Below, one piece after another: positions 1 through 8,693 of a stretch of 64,000 nucleotides of DNA. Position numbers and translations under genes: made by a program. The notes under the pieces are model-generated. The model saw only the letters and a list, made by a program, of their open reading frames with translations, searched no databases and had not been told where the DNA came from. Positions within the stretch are counted from its first letter, which is position 1. Each line of letters begins with the position of its first letter. The DNA comes from Pullichristensenella sp963930055 (GTDB lineage: Bacteria > Bacillota > Clostridia > Christensenellales > Aristaeellaceae). The stretch is from the NCBI GenBank assembly GCA_963930055.1, contig CAWVKS010000001.1, positions 194,308 to 258,307 of the forward strand. Reading direction: 5' to 3'.

Positions 1-106
1 AATGAGCCGTATACAGAATGAAATGAAAGGCATTTTGCAGCTGGAGAAGGAATCCCAGAGAATGCTGCTGGATGCATTTGAGGGAATTGGTTATGGAATT
101 GAGTAA
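1..106 (+). CDS. hsdM: C-terminal end of a protein, probably type I methyltransferase HsdM (partial)
   Basis: An open frame enters from the left edge and stops with TAA at 104-106. Only about 35 residues are visible; they are rich in Glu, Lys and Gln and end in GIGYGIE. No catalytic motif lies in the window, so the assignment rests on position: the stop overlaps the start of hsdS by 14 bases and hsdR follows, which is the usual hsdM-hsdS-hsdR order. HsdM would be the adenine methyltransferase and core of the restriction complex. A different upstream gene cannot be excluded. Confidence 0.55.
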   Translation, partial: MSRIQNEMKGILQLEKESQRMLLDAFEGIGYGIE

Positions 107-1202
107 AGTAAAACTTGGTCAGTTCATTAAGCAATCTGACTCCCGAAATTCAGAGTTGTTGTTTGGCGAAGATGCTGTTGTTGGAATTTCGACTCAGAAA
201 GACTTGATTCCGACGAAAGCAAACTTGAATGGCGTAAGCCTTAGCTCTTACAAAATTGTAAAGCCAAATGAGTTTGTCTATGTCCCGGATACTTCGCGCC
301 GTGGTGATAAGATTGCATTAGCATTGAACACAACTAATTCGACATTCCTTGTATCGGCTATTTATACGGTGTTTTATGTTGATGATACAGACAGCCTTCT
401 TTCGGACTATTTATTTATGTTTTTTAACCGTCCTGAATTTGATCGTTACGCCAGAACAAATTCATGGGGTTCTGCGAGGGAAACATTCAACTGGGAAGAT
501 ATGTGTGATATAGAACTCGATCTTCCTGATCTGCCAACGCAGAAAAAGTATGTTGCCATCTACAAGTCCATGCAGGCCAACCAGCAAAGTTACGAACGCG
601 GGCTGGAGGATTTGAAAACCGCTTGTTTTGCATGTATTGAGAAAATGCGAAAAGAGTATCCTCTCAGTATGATTGGCGAATATATACAACCATATAAAGA
701 AAAGAATTCAGACGGCTTAATCACCCTTGAGCAAGGAATCAATATTGAGAAACAGTTCATAACACCGCAGCGGTCGAATTCTAATCTCACGGGGCGAAAG
801 ATTGTACGGCATGGACAGTTTGCTTATTGCACACAACTGAATAATGCCAATGTGGCTATTGCATACCGAGAGGGTGAAGACTGTGTTGTTTCTTCGGTAT
901 ATGATGTTTTTGAAATAACTCGCAAAAAAGAGTTGCTTCCGCATTACCTGATGTTGTGGCTAATGCGGCCAGAATTTGGAAGGTATGTATATTGGGCTTC
1001 AGAAGGTAGTGCTTACGAATTCCTGAATTACAATAATCTGGCAGGTTATCGGATTCCCGTGCCAAGTATCGAACAGCAAAAAGCCGTTGCCGATTTGTAT
1101 CAATGCTATGTTACTCGTAAAAGAATAAATGAGCAACTAAAAGCACAGTTAAGAAAGATCTGCCCCATCCTCATCCGCGGTTCACTCTCAGACGGAGGTT
1201 GA
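93..1202 (+). CDS. hsdS: Type I restriction-modification specificity subunit HsdS
   Basis: This 369-residue protein is the DNA-recognition subunit that tells the methylase and the endonuclease which bipartite site to bind. It has the expected two-fold layout: a first target-recognition domain (about 1-150) ending in a conserved segment with DLPTQKK, a helical spacer (about 155-190), a second recognition domain (about 195-335) ending in PSIEQQKAV, and a C-terminal helix. ATG 93 is chosen over the upstream in-frame codon at 72 because it gives the normal short overlap with the preceding gene and the typical start MELSKVKLGQF. The next gene begins only 6 bases after the stop. AT-rich codon use fits the island, not the chromosome to the right. 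Confidence 0.88.
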   Translation: MELSKVKLGQFIKQSDSRNSELLFGEDAVVGISTQKDLIPTKANLNGVSLSSYKIVKPNEFVYVPDTSRRGDKIALALNTTNSTFLVSAIYTVFYVDDTDSLLSDYLFMFFNRPEFDRYARTNSWGSARETFNWEDMCDIELDLPDLPTQKKYVAIYKSMQANQQSYERGLEDLKTACFACIEKMRKEYPLSMIGEYIQPYKEKNSDGLITLEQGINIEKQFITPQRSNSNLTGRKIVRHGQFAYCTQLNNANVAIAYREGEDCVVSSVYDVFEITRKKELLPHYLMLWLMRPEFGRYVYWASEGSAYEFLNYNNLAGYRIPVPSIEQQKAVADLYQCYVTRKRINEQLKAQLRKICPILIRGSLSDGG

Positions 1203-1207
1203 CCCCT

Positions 1208-4200
1208 ATGCCAAAGCTCACGAACTACAATGGCTGCTACTGCGAATATGAATTTGAGAACGCCTTTATCTCCTTTTTGGAGGCGGAAGGGTGGCATTAC
1301 CTCCCGGGCAAGTCGATCAGCCGGGCTTCGCAGCGCGATGTGCTATATCTGGACGATCTGGAGCGTTTCCTGAGCAGCACGCAGTCCGACCTGCTGACCG
1401 ACGAGATTCGGCAGATCATGGATACGGTGCGCCTTGCCGGTGCGGAGAGCGATTTTGCCACGCTGCACAAGCTGTATGGCTGGATGGTCAACGGCATTCA
1501 GTTCACTGCGCAAAACGGTATCACGCGCATGGTGGCGCTGATTGACTTCGATCATCCAGAGGCCAATGTATTTCGTGTGATCAACCAGCTGAAGGTCGAA
1601 TACATCAATAATGGAATGGTGGAAAACCGCCGTCCGGATGTGCTCTTGTATGTCAACGGTATGCCCCTGTGCGTCATCGAGCTGAAGAATCCCTCAGACG
1701 CGCACGCCACGATTTACGATGCCTGGGAGCAGATCAATATCCGCTATTGGCGTGATATACCGCACTTGCTGCATTACTGCCCGTTGGCCTGCATCTCGGA
1801 TGGTGTCAAGACGCGCCTGGGTACGGTTCGCACGCCCTATGAGCATTTCTATGCATGGCGTCGCGTGAATGACGGCGACAAGGTTTCCACCCTCCCATTT
1901 GAAGAAACCCGGACCATGATCAGCGGAGTCTACAATCCGCAACGCTTTCTGGAAATTTTCCGGGATTACATCTATTTCCAAGATAGCGAGTATGACGGCG
2001 ACGAAGTAGAAATTGTCTGTCGGTATCCGCAGTTCTTTGCCGCAAGGAGGCTGAAGCAGAGCATCATTCGCTCTGTTGTTGAGAAAAGCGGCAAGGGCGG
2101 CACCTATTTCGGCGCAACCGGCTGTGGCAAGACCTACACCATGGCCTTTCTTGCTCGCCAGCTTTCTCTGCGCTGCACGGATGTTCCACAGATCGGATCA
2201 CCGACTATTATTCTGATCGTTGACCGCGATGAGCTTCAGAAACAGGGAGCAAAGCTGTTTACCAAAAGCAAGGAATTCCTCAATCTGGGAGAAGTCAGCG
2301 TCGTGCAGAATCGCAAGCAGCTCCGCGAGGAGCTTAGTGCGCGTGCCAGCGGCGGTTTCTACATCTGTACGATTCAAAAGTTCTGTGATCGTGAGGATGA
2401 TAAAATTGGCCTGATTAACAACCGCGGCAACATCATCTGCTTCTCCGACGAGGCTCACAGAACCCAACTGGAGCATTCCAGGAAAATTCAATTCAGCAAA
2501 GACGCCGACCAGAACATGAAGGCGATGGTTTCTAAGCCATATGCTAAGGTCCTGAAGGAAGCCTTCCCCAATGCGACCTTTGTCGGCTTTACAGGGACGC
2601 CCATCGCTGAAACCTACCAGACCTTCGGCGATGAGATCGACCGGTATACGATGGATCAGGCGGTTGCTGATGGCATCACGGTTTCCATCAAGTATCACCC
2701 GCGCATTGCCAAAGTGCTGCTGGACCAGGAGAAAGTCAAGCAGATTGAGGTATACTACGCGCAATGCGCTGAGGATGGCGCCACAGAAGAGGACATTGAA
2801 GCCAGTAAGAAAGCCATGAGCTCCATGGAGGTGATCCTTGGCGAGCCGTCCCGCCTTGAACGTCTGGCTGTTGATATTCATGACCATTATGTGGTTGCTT
2901 GTGCCGCCGACCCGGATCGGGTACAAAAAGCAATGATCGTGTGCTCAAGCCGTGTGATTGCGTTCTCTCTGCTCCAGAAGTTCCAGGCGCTGTATCCTGA
3001 ATGGTTTGAAGAAAAGAAAGTTCCGGATAACATGGAAGTCTCGGAGGATGAGCTGCGCAAGCTGAAGCCCATGCCCGCGATGGCTATGGTGGCCAGCGTC
3101 GGCAGCAATGACAAACCGGAAATGTACAACTATCTTGGCGGCGTCCGAAACGATAAGCGTTCCGATGAGTTGGATGCTGCTTTCAAGCAAGAGAAGTCCA
3201 ACTTCCGGATCGTCATTGTGGTGGACATGTGGATCACGGGTTTTGATGTGCCGTCTCTGACCTACATGTACAACGACAAGCCGCTCAAGAAGCATCTGCT
3301 TATTCAGACCATCAGCCGCGTCAATCGTAAGTATCCCGGCAAAGAATATGGCATGATCATCGACTATATCGGCATTCGCGAAAACATGCGCGAAGCCATG
3401 AAAATTTACGGCGGTGACAATTCAGTTGCGCCCACAAGGGATGATGTTGAACAGGCAACGCTTGTATACCGTGAAGAGCTTGCCATCCTGTGCGATCTCT
3501 TCAAGGGTTATGACTTAACCCCTTTCCTCAACCCGAATGAAGATCCGGCGCAGCGTTACACGCTGTTGGCGAAGGCTGCGGAGTATGTTTTCATGTGCAA
3601 TCAGGAGATGGCAATCGAGAACGGTTCCAACACACAAAAGGTTTCCTTCAAAACCTATTTCCTGAAAACGGTCAAACGGATGCGTACTGCTTACGACATA
3701 TGCCAGCCCTCCGGCGAACTCAGGGAAGATGAGTCTGCGCTTGCGCAGTGCTTCATGGCCATAGCCGGTTTTGTTCGCAAGATGAGCGGAACCAGTGATG
3801 TGGATACGGATACCATGAACCGCTATGTATCGCGAATGGTTGAAGAAGCCTTGAAGTATAATGAGGTCGAGAGCATCCTCGAAAATGGTGAGCAGGAAGA
3901 TATCTTTAGTCCCGAGTACTTTGAAAAACTGTCCGATGTGAAGATGCCAGCCACCAAGCTGGAAATGCTCGTGAAGATGCTGCGCAAACAGATTACTGAA
4001 TACGGAAAGACCAATCAAATGGCTGCAAAACGCTTTCAGGAAATGCTGGAGGAAACCATCAAGCTTTATCATGAACGCAGAAAGCATCTGACGGCGGAAG
4101 AAGCCGGAGAGACACAGGAAGCTGCAACAGAAGAGATTATCCGAAATGCAACGGAACAGGCGCTTCAGATTCTGCGTGAGATGAATGCCGACCGTGAGAG

Positions 4201-4531
4201 CTTCCGTAAGGCTGGTCTCACCTTTGAAGAAAAAGCCTTCTATGATATTCTGATGGCGCTTCGCGATCAGTACAATTTTGAATACGGCACGGATGTAGTG
4301 ACAGACGGCATAAAGATCAATGATAAGTGTCGAGCACTGGCAAAGAAGATCAAGGAAATTATCGACACAAAATCTTCCTTCTCCGACTGGCTCAACAATC
4401 AGATTGTGCGGGACCAGCTGAAGTTTGATATCAAGGTCTGTCTCATTAAGAACGGATATCCTCCGCAGTATAGCCCAGAAGTGTTCCGCAAGGTCATGGA
4501 GCAGGTGGAGAACTTCGAGGAGAACAGCTAA
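1208..4531 (+). CDS. hsdR: Type I restriction endonuclease subunit HsdR
   Basis: This 1107-residue motor-nuclease translocates and cuts unmethylated DNA as part of the HsdR2M2S1 complex. An N-terminal PD-(D/E)xK nuclease domain is visible: RPDVLLYVNG at about 140 and VIELKNP at about 154-160. The superfamily 2 helicase core follows, with Walker A GATGCGKT near 301, DEAHR near 414, FTGTP near 460, and the late motifs WITGFDVPS and QTISRVNRKYP near 675-705. The C-terminal helical region (about 720-1107) would bind the methylase. ATG 1208 is preferred to the in-frame TTG at 1199 because GGAGGT lies 8 bases upstream. The gene is intact and of normal length for the EcoR124-like family. Confidence 0.95.
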   Translation: MPKLTNYNGCYCEYEFENAFISFLEAEGWHYLPGKSISRASQRDVLYLDDLERFLSSTQSDLLTDEIRQIMDTVRLAGAESDFATLHKLYGWMVNGIQFTAQNGITRMVALIDFDHPEANVFRVINQLKVEYINNGMVENRRPDVLLYVNGMPLCVIELKNPSDAHATIYDAWEQINIRYWRDIPHLLHYCPLACISDGVKTRLGTVRTPYEHFYAWRRVNDGDKVSTLPFEETRTMISGVYNPQRFLEIFRDYIYFQDSEYDGDEVEIVCRYPQFFAARRLKQSIIRSVVEKSGKGGTYFGATGCGKTYTMAFLARQLSLRCTDVPQIGSPTIILIVDRDELQKQGAKLFTKSKEFLNLGEVSVVQNRKQLREELSARASGGFYICTIQKFCDREDDKIGLINNRGNIICFSDEAHRTQLEHSRKIQFSKDADQNMKAMVSKPYAKVLKEAFPNATFVGFTGTPIAETYQTFGDEIDRYTMDQAVADGITVSIKYHPRIAKVLLDQEKVKQIEVYYAQCAEDGATEEDIEASKKAMSSMEVILGEPSRLERLAVDIHDHYVVACAADPDRVQKAMIVCSSRVIAFSLLQKFQALYPEWFEEKKVPDNMEVSEDELRKLKPMPAMAMVASVGSNDKPEMYNYLGGVRNDKRSDELDAAFKQEKSNFRIVIVVDMWITGFDVPSLTYMYNDKPLKKHLLIQTISRVNRKYPGKEYGMIIDYIGIRENMREAMKIYGGDNSVAPTRDDVEQATLVYREELAILCDLFKGYDLTPFLNPNEDPAQRYTLLAKAAEYVFMCNQEMAIENGSNTQKVSFKTYFLKTVKRMRTAYDICQPSGELREDESALAQCFMAIAGFVRKMSGTSDVDTDTMNRYVSRMVEEALKYNEVESILENGEQEDIFSPEYFEKLSDVKMPATKLEMLVKMLRKQITEYGKTNQMAAKRFQEMLEETIKLYHERRKHLTAEEAGETQEAATEEIIRNATEQALQILREMNADRESFRKAGLTFEEKAFYDILMALRDQYNFEYGTDVVTDGIKINDKCRALAKKIKEIIDTKSSFSDWLNNQIVRDQLKFDIKVCLIKNGYPPQYSPEVFRKVMEQVENFEENS

Positions 4532-4573
4532 TTCAGAGAGTGGAGCAGTAATTGTAAACGTACCTTATCGGAT

Positions 4574-5695
4574 TTACAGAATACCCCTGATCAGCACAGA
4601 TGTCTTGTCGCGAATTTCTTCAATAATCGCTTTGCATACTTTAAGTGAAAGGCCCGCCTTTTTGCCGATGTTCATCAGCTCTTTAGCACCCGGATTCGCC
4701 CCGTTGCCGTCAACGGTAGTCGTATGCTCACCCCAATAGGTGGTACTATAGGTTAGATCATAGGCCGGAGAAACGTGCCAGTGATCATTCGACGCATCGT
4801 ATACAAAGGAAAAGTTCTTAGCATGGTCATCCCTGTTATGGGCGAAAACATTAAAGCATGCACGCCGGAACATTTGCTGAACATCCTCTGGATGATCCAG
4901 GCAAAGAATCTTCGTCAGCTTCATCAGCGTGTGATAATCCATGCTCGGTGTGCGCCAGTCCATCTCCAACAGTGCGGCAGCGGAAAGCATATGAATGCGT
5001 TTCAAATGACCATCCGGCATTTTTTCGCGGTCAAAACGCCGTACAGCAAAATAACCGCCACAACTCCGGGAAGGCATGACTTTGCTTTCCGGGACGATAA
5101 TCCCACAATCTGCGGCACGGTCCATGTAGGCTTTTTCCATCAATCCGCTATCCGGATGTTCTCCCTTTGCTGGAAATTTGATGATCCATTCTGACGTCAT
5201 TACCTTGGGCCGTGCGCCACCGCTGCTTCCACCCATCTGAAATAAGGTATCCAGATCGCGAACGTCCTCATGATTCAGTATCCGCTGACAAGAAGCGGCG
5301 AGTTCGTCCAGATCTGAGATATTGCTTTCGCGCTCAATATCCCATGCGGGGCTGTATGTCAGTGCGCCCATTCCTGATGTGCCAACAATTGCGAGCCTTT
5401 CCAACTGTGAAATTGTCGCAGGATCAATGCCGTGGCTCTTTAACATACGATCAACCAACAACTGACCCCATGCATCCGGAAGACTATCTGCAAAAATGCC
5501 CCAAAGTCCTTGAAACGTACGATTGGCCGGAACAAATACCTGTTCTTCAAGAGGCAAGGAAAACGGGCTGATCGGATAACCGTTTTTTATCCATTGCCTG
5601 TCATAAGCGAAAGCATAGCGATGGTCTGCCGTTTCGGCCATCGTTCCGACCAAACAACCATCAATATGCACATACAAAACCTTATTTCTGTTCAC
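4574..5695 (-). CDS. hipA: HipA-family serine/threonine kinase toxin
   Basis: HipA kinases phosphorylate a cytosolic target (glutamyl-tRNA synthetase in E. coli) and slow growth; the partner HipB neutralises them. The 373-residue protein has the N-terminal HipA couple domain (about 10-100), the glycine-rich loop GGSSGGARPK, the catalytic segment HNRDDHAKNFSF and the metal-binding segment YDLTYS. GTG 5695 is chosen because AGGAGG lies 6 bases upstream, and this leaves a 14-base overlap with hipB; the longer frame to 5710 has no comparable signal. It is shorter than E. coli HipA (about 440 residues), as many HipA relatives are. It is convergent with hsdR with only 42 bases between. The substrate is unknown. 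Confidence 0.9.
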   Translation of the reverse strand: MNRNKVLYVHIDGCLVGTMAETADHRYAFAYDRQWIKNGYPISPFSLPLEEQVFVPANRTFQGLWGIFADSLPDAWGQLLVDRMLKSHGIDPATISQLERLAIVGTSGMGALTYSPAWDIERESNISDLDELAASCQRILNHEDVRDLDTLFQMGGSSGGARPKVMTSEWIIKFPAKGEHPDSGLMEKAYMDRAADCGIIVPESKVMPSRSCGGYFAVRRFDREKMPDGHLKRIHMLSAAALLEMDWRTPSMDYHTLMKLTKILCLDHPEDVQQMFRRACFNVFAHNRDDHAKNFSFVYDASNDHWHVSPAYDLTYSTTYWGEHTTTVDGNGANPGAKELMNIGKKAGLSLKVCKAIIEEIRDKTSVLIRGIL

Positions 5696-5960
5696 GGATA
5701 ACCTCCTCAATACTGCTATAGGCTACATTGGTAAACAGATTCCGAATATCGTCCGCACAATTCAGTGCAATGGCAAGTTTTGTCAGGGAGAGAAGGGATA
5801 TCTGGCCGGTGGATTCAAAGCGTTTCAAACTGCCATAGCTGACACCACTTCTTTCGCTAAGTTGCTGCTGTGAAAGGCCGCGCCTCTTCCTGATATTCTT
5901 CAGGCGCAGGGCCAGAGCCCCATTCATTTCTTCAGCAGTTTCCCATTTGAAACCGATCAT
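5682..5960 (-). CDS. hipB: HipB-like XRE-family antitoxin and repressor
   Basis: This 92-residue protein has a Cro/C1-type helix-turn-helix at about 20-75 (RLKNIRKRRGLSQQQLSERS followed by VSYGSLKRFESTG). In HipBA systems HipB dimers bind HipA and repress the operon. ATG 5960 is chosen over the upstream in-frame TTG and ATG codons at 5978 and 5975 because an AGAGGTGA element sits just before it. Its 3' end overlaps hipA by 14 bases, which implies translational coupling. The promoter and two TATCC-containing repeats immediately upstream give a simple autoregulation model. Confidence 0.88.
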   Translation of the reverse strand: MIGFKWETAEEMNGALALRLKNIRKRRGLSQQQLSERSGVSYGSLKRFESTGQISLLSLTKLAIALNCADDIRNLFTNVAYSSIEEVIREQK

Positions 5961-5986
5961 CGTCTCACCTCTCATCAATAGATCTT

Positions 5987-6042
5987 ATTTTATCCATTTC
6001 AAACCTTTGTATCGTTAATTGCTCATATTTTATCCATTCCAA
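5987..6042. promoter_or_regulatory. Two direct repeats, candidate HipB operators
   Basis: The 16-base sequence ATTTTATCCATTyCAA occurs at 5987-6002 and at 6027-6042, exactly 40 bases apart, differing at one position. The distal copy touches the -10 box of the hipBA promoter and the proximal copy lies in the leader. E. coli HipB recognises TATCC half sites, and TATCC is the core of both copies. Binding by this HipB is inferred. Confidence 0.6.
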
Positions 6043-6070
6043 TTATAGCATATTCATATGCGAATGGCAA
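6042..6070 (-). promoter_or_regulatory. hipBA promoter
   Basis: Read on the minus strand, TTGCCA (6065-6070) and TATAAT (6042-6047) are separated by 17 bases. The predicted start near 6035 leaves a leader of about 75 bases before hipB. Confidence 0.7.
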
Positions 6071-6199
6071 GGTCGCAAGAAGGGCAGTGAAATTCTGAAA
6101 AGATTTCAAGAAACTCCATTTCTGAGCTTGCTTTTTCACCACCGGTGTGTAAGCTGTGACTCAGCCGCAAGGCACATCAAAATATCGGAGGTATATACA

Positions 6200-6733
6200 A
6201 TGGAATGCGGAAAGCTCACAGCGAAACTCAGGGACGCCGTACCGGTTTGCTTCATCGTAAATGGTATGGAAGTCAAGCGCCTCAAGAACATCGAAATCCC
6301 AGACGAAATCAAGAAGATTCCTTTCACAGCCTTCAAATTCGATGTACCGCTGAACGGGGCCATCACCTTCAAGATCATGTTTGAGGCGGGCGTACTGCCG
6401 GAAGTTTGGCCGGAGGCTCGCAAGCGCAAGCAGCGCAGCTCCAAGGCAGCGGGACAGCCTTTAGGCATCGCTGCGGAAGCCGAAGATACCGCAGAAGCAA
6501 TCAAGGAGCTTATGCCGGAAAAAATCACCTATAACATCACGGGCGAGCGCAGGAAGGAATTGGTGGCAGCCATCGCAAACTATACGGGCGAGAAGGCTAT
6601 TTACCAGAATGCGCCCAGCTTTGCATACCACATCGGCACCTTTGCGGTAGACAAGAACGGGACACTAACCGGCCCCATCGATCGCAGTTTGATTCGCTGG
6701 CTAAAAGATGAAGGATTTACCACGGAAGAATGA
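6200..6733 (+). CDS. Conserved protein of unknown function, mobile-element type
   Basis: This 177-residue protein is soluble, with no signal peptide or membrane segment. It has a basic segment KRKQRSSK near residues 75-82 and a C-terminal domain (about 110-177) beginning KITYNITGERRKELVAAI and containing APSFAYHIGTF. From memory, similar domains occur in small proteins of Firmicute conjugative elements that are sometimes labelled virulence-related, but no biochemical role is known to me. ATG 6200 is chosen because GGAGG lies 7 bases upstream; the frame extends to 6128 without a better start. It is the last gene of the island before the att site and is followed by a strong terminator. Confidence 0.7.
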   Translation: MECGKLTAKLRDAVPVCFIVNGMEVKRLKNIEIPDEIKKIPFTAFKFDVPLNGAITFKIMFEAGVLPEVWPEARKRKQRSSKAAGQPLGIAAEAEDTAEAIKELMPEKITYNITGERRKELVAAIANYTGEKAIYQNAPSFAYHIGTFAVDKNGTLTGPIDRSLIRWLKDEGFTTEE

Positions 6734-6737
6734 GGAA

Positions 6738-6780
6738 AGGCCCTCCGCACTGGCTGGAGGGCCTAAATTGTTTTGTTTCT
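6738..6780 (+). terminator. Rho-independent terminator after the 6200-6733 gene
   Basis: A perfect 9-bp stem, AGGCCCTCC (6738-6746) with GGAGGGCCT (6756-6764), is followed by a T-rich tail (6769-6780). Confidence 0.85.
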
Positions 6781-7011
6781 TATATTGAAATGCCTCGAAG
6801 CGCGCGATATGATTATTCTATCTCTCAGGCGCGATGATTGTTTTGCAAGACGATATGTGACTCTTTCAAGTTGAAACGACCGATTTTGGCAACGGTTGCA
6901 ACTAAAATGCAACGGAATGTTTTCGTCTATGTCCGATGATGTCAAAAGAGAGGGGTTCCTTCTTATAACAACAGCGGTCATAGTAAGACATAATCGAACG
7001 CATATTCGGAA

Positions 7012-7056
7012 TTCGGGACCAAAAGGTCGCAGGTTCAAATCCTGTCACCTCGACCA
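7012..7056 (+). other. 3' half of a tRNA-Pro(CGG): island attachment site
   Basis: The sequence from the anticodon loop TTCGGGA (7012-7018) to CCA (7054-7056) matches the 3' half of a proline tRNA with anticodon CGG. It includes the T arm GCAGG-TTCAAAT-CCTGT and the acceptor strand CACCTCG followed by ACCA. Bases 5' of 7012 cannot form the anticodon stem, D arm or 5' acceptor strand, so no tRNA is encoded here. This is the expected right-hand att duplicate left when an element integrates into a tRNA 3' end; the complete tRNA should lie at the other end of the island. The small region 6781-7011 holds no gene I can support. Confidence 0.8.
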
Positions 7057-7059
7057 ATT

Positions 7060-7093
7060 CAGCAGCCTGAAAATGCTCAGGCTGCTGTTTTTT
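7060..7093 (+). terminator. Terminator of the original tRNA-Pro gene
   Basis: An 11-bp perfect stem, CAGCAGCCTGA (7060-7070) with TCAGGCTGCTG (7077-7087), is followed by six T. It sits 3 bases after the CCA end, as a native tRNA terminator would. Confidence 0.88.
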
Positions 7094-7138
7094 GCGCCGC
7101 AAAAGCCCCCGCATCGCGTGCGGGGGGGATTGGGGCGC

Positions 7139-8563
7139 TTATCCCGCGCCGCCTTTCTCGCGCGGGTCGTCCAGCAGCGCCACTTCGCCGTCCTTGAGCT
7201 CGCCAAAGACGTATTGGGCGCGGCCGTGACGCTTGGCGGCATAGAGCAGGCGGTCGGTCTGCGAATAGAGCGTCTGCATGTCCTGCGGACAGGTAAAGCG
7301 GCAGACGCCGATGCTACACGTCACCTTCTCCGGCGCGGCCAGCACCGTGGCGATGCCGCCCAGGAAGGCGTCCAGCTTTTCGCGCAGCTCGCCCGCAGCC
7401 ATCGGCCGCGCGATCAGCACGGCGAACTCGTCGCCGCCCATGCGTCCGATACCGCCGTCGGCGGAAAACGCGTCCTGCAGCGCCTGCGCGATCTTTTTGA
7501 GCACCATGTCGCCGGCCGGGTGCCCCAGCGTGTCGTTGATGGACTTGAAGTAGTCCACGTCCACAAACAGGAACCACCCCCCGCCGCCGGGGATGCCCTC
7601 CCCGTCCAGCAGCCGGCCCGAGCAATAGTGGTTGAACATCTTGCGTCCCATGACGGCGGTGACGGCGTCCAGCTGGCCGATGTATTCGCGGTAGGAAAGG
7701 TAGCGGTAGAGGACGAGCAGGAACACCGCCAGCAAAAAGCTGATCGACAGCGTGGCGAACAGAGATTGCATCTGGAGGTGCAACAGGTCGTGTTCCGCCT
7801 CCATGGAGAGCGACAGGCCGTGTACGCCGAGCATGTAGGACATGCGCTGGGCAAAGTAAAAGCTGGAAGCAATGACGGCGCAGAGTATGCAAAGCAGGAG
7901 CAGGGACCACGACCAGTGCAGCTTGCCGACCTTGCGCTCCTCCGCGCGCGCCTGGTTCAGGTAGGCGCGGAAGCCCGCCAGCTTTTCGCGCAGCAAAAGC
8001 CCCCACGTGGCCTCTACGAATAGCAGGCACACCAGGGCCAGCAGGACGTCGCTGACGCCGATGTGGAAGGCGGACGTCAAGCCGTAGCCCAGGTTGGGGA
8101 ACAGCAGCCCCATCGCCGTATAGACGAGGACGGAGTGCAGCTTCGGCGCGAGCAGCGCCACGGCGCCGCCCCAGAGCCGCTGATGGCGCGAAGCGCGCAC
8201 CAGCTGGAACAGCAGCCCCACAAGGAAGCCGAACAGCGCGCGCGTACCGACGCTGAGCAGCAGGCTTTGCAAGGGCGCGCCGCTGAAGAACGGCGAAAAG
8301 ACCTTGTCCATGGGCATGACATAGTTGGCCGAGGCCTTGTAGAGGCTGGACAGGCCGAAAATCGCCCCCATCGCCGTCGCCGGCCACACGCCCAGCAGGC
8401 TCCCCGCGATGAGTATGGGCAGGTAGGCAATGGTGATGGAAATGGGCTCTATGTGTATGTATCCCAGGAAGGTAAAGGACATCAGAAACTCGATGGACAT
8501 AAGCCCCAGGAACAGGTATTTGTCCAAGGTAGCCATTCTTTTTTTCTGCCGCGCCTCCCGCAT
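7139..8563 (-). CDS. Membrane diguanylate cyclase with ECF-S-like N-terminal domain
   Basis: The 474-residue protein should make cyclic di-GMP from two GTP. The C-terminal GGDEF domain (about 310-460) has an intact MGGDEF signature near 375, and DVDYFKSINDTLGH upstream of it. The expected RxxD inhibitory site is absent (FSAD is found instead), so product inhibition through that site is unlikely. The first 200 residues contain six or so hydrophobic helices; the segment with GYIHIEPISITIAYLPIL resembles the S component of ECF vitamin transporters rather than the usual 7TM or MHYT sensor domains. Two more helices (about 220-290) precede the cyclase. It may sense a small molecule in the membrane. 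ATG 8563 has a weak ribosome site; ATG 8536 is an alternative start. Confidence 0.85.
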   Translation of the reverse strand: MREARQKKRMATLDKYLFLGLMSIEFLMSFTFLGYIHIEPISITIAYLPILIAGSLLGVWPATAMGAIFGLSSLYKASANYVMPMDKVFSPFFSGAPLQSLLLSVGTRALFGFLVGLLFQLVRASRHQRLWGGAVALLAPKLHSVLVYTAMGLLFPNLGYGLTSAFHIGVSDVLLALVCLLFVEATWGLLLREKLAGFRAYLNQARAEERKVGKLHWSWSLLLLCILCAVIASSFYFAQRMSYMLGVHGLSLSMEAEHDLLHLQMQSLFATLSISFLLAVFLLVLYRYLSYREYIGQLDAVTAVMGRKMFNHYCSGRLLDGEGIPGGGGWFLFVDVDYFKSINDTLGHPAGDMVLKKIAQALQDAFSADGGIGRMGGDEFAVLIARPMAAGELREKLDAFLGGIATVLAAPEKVTCSIGVCRFTCPQDMQTLYSQTDRLLYAAKRHGRAQYVFGELKDGEVALLDDPREKGGAG

Positions 8564-8693
8564 ACGATCCCACCCATCCGTTTTTTTTCTGCCGTGGGGC
8601 GCGGCGCGCCCTCTGCGGTATCCCTGAAAATGATATACCCGTTTTCGGCCGCTCTGAAAAGTGCCGGCAGGGCATGGCGCTCCGCCGCCATCG

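Noticed and set aside
6980..7056. Complete tRNA gene
   Set aside because: Only the 3' half is present; the sequence before 7012 cannot form the anticodon stem, D arm or acceptor 5' strand.
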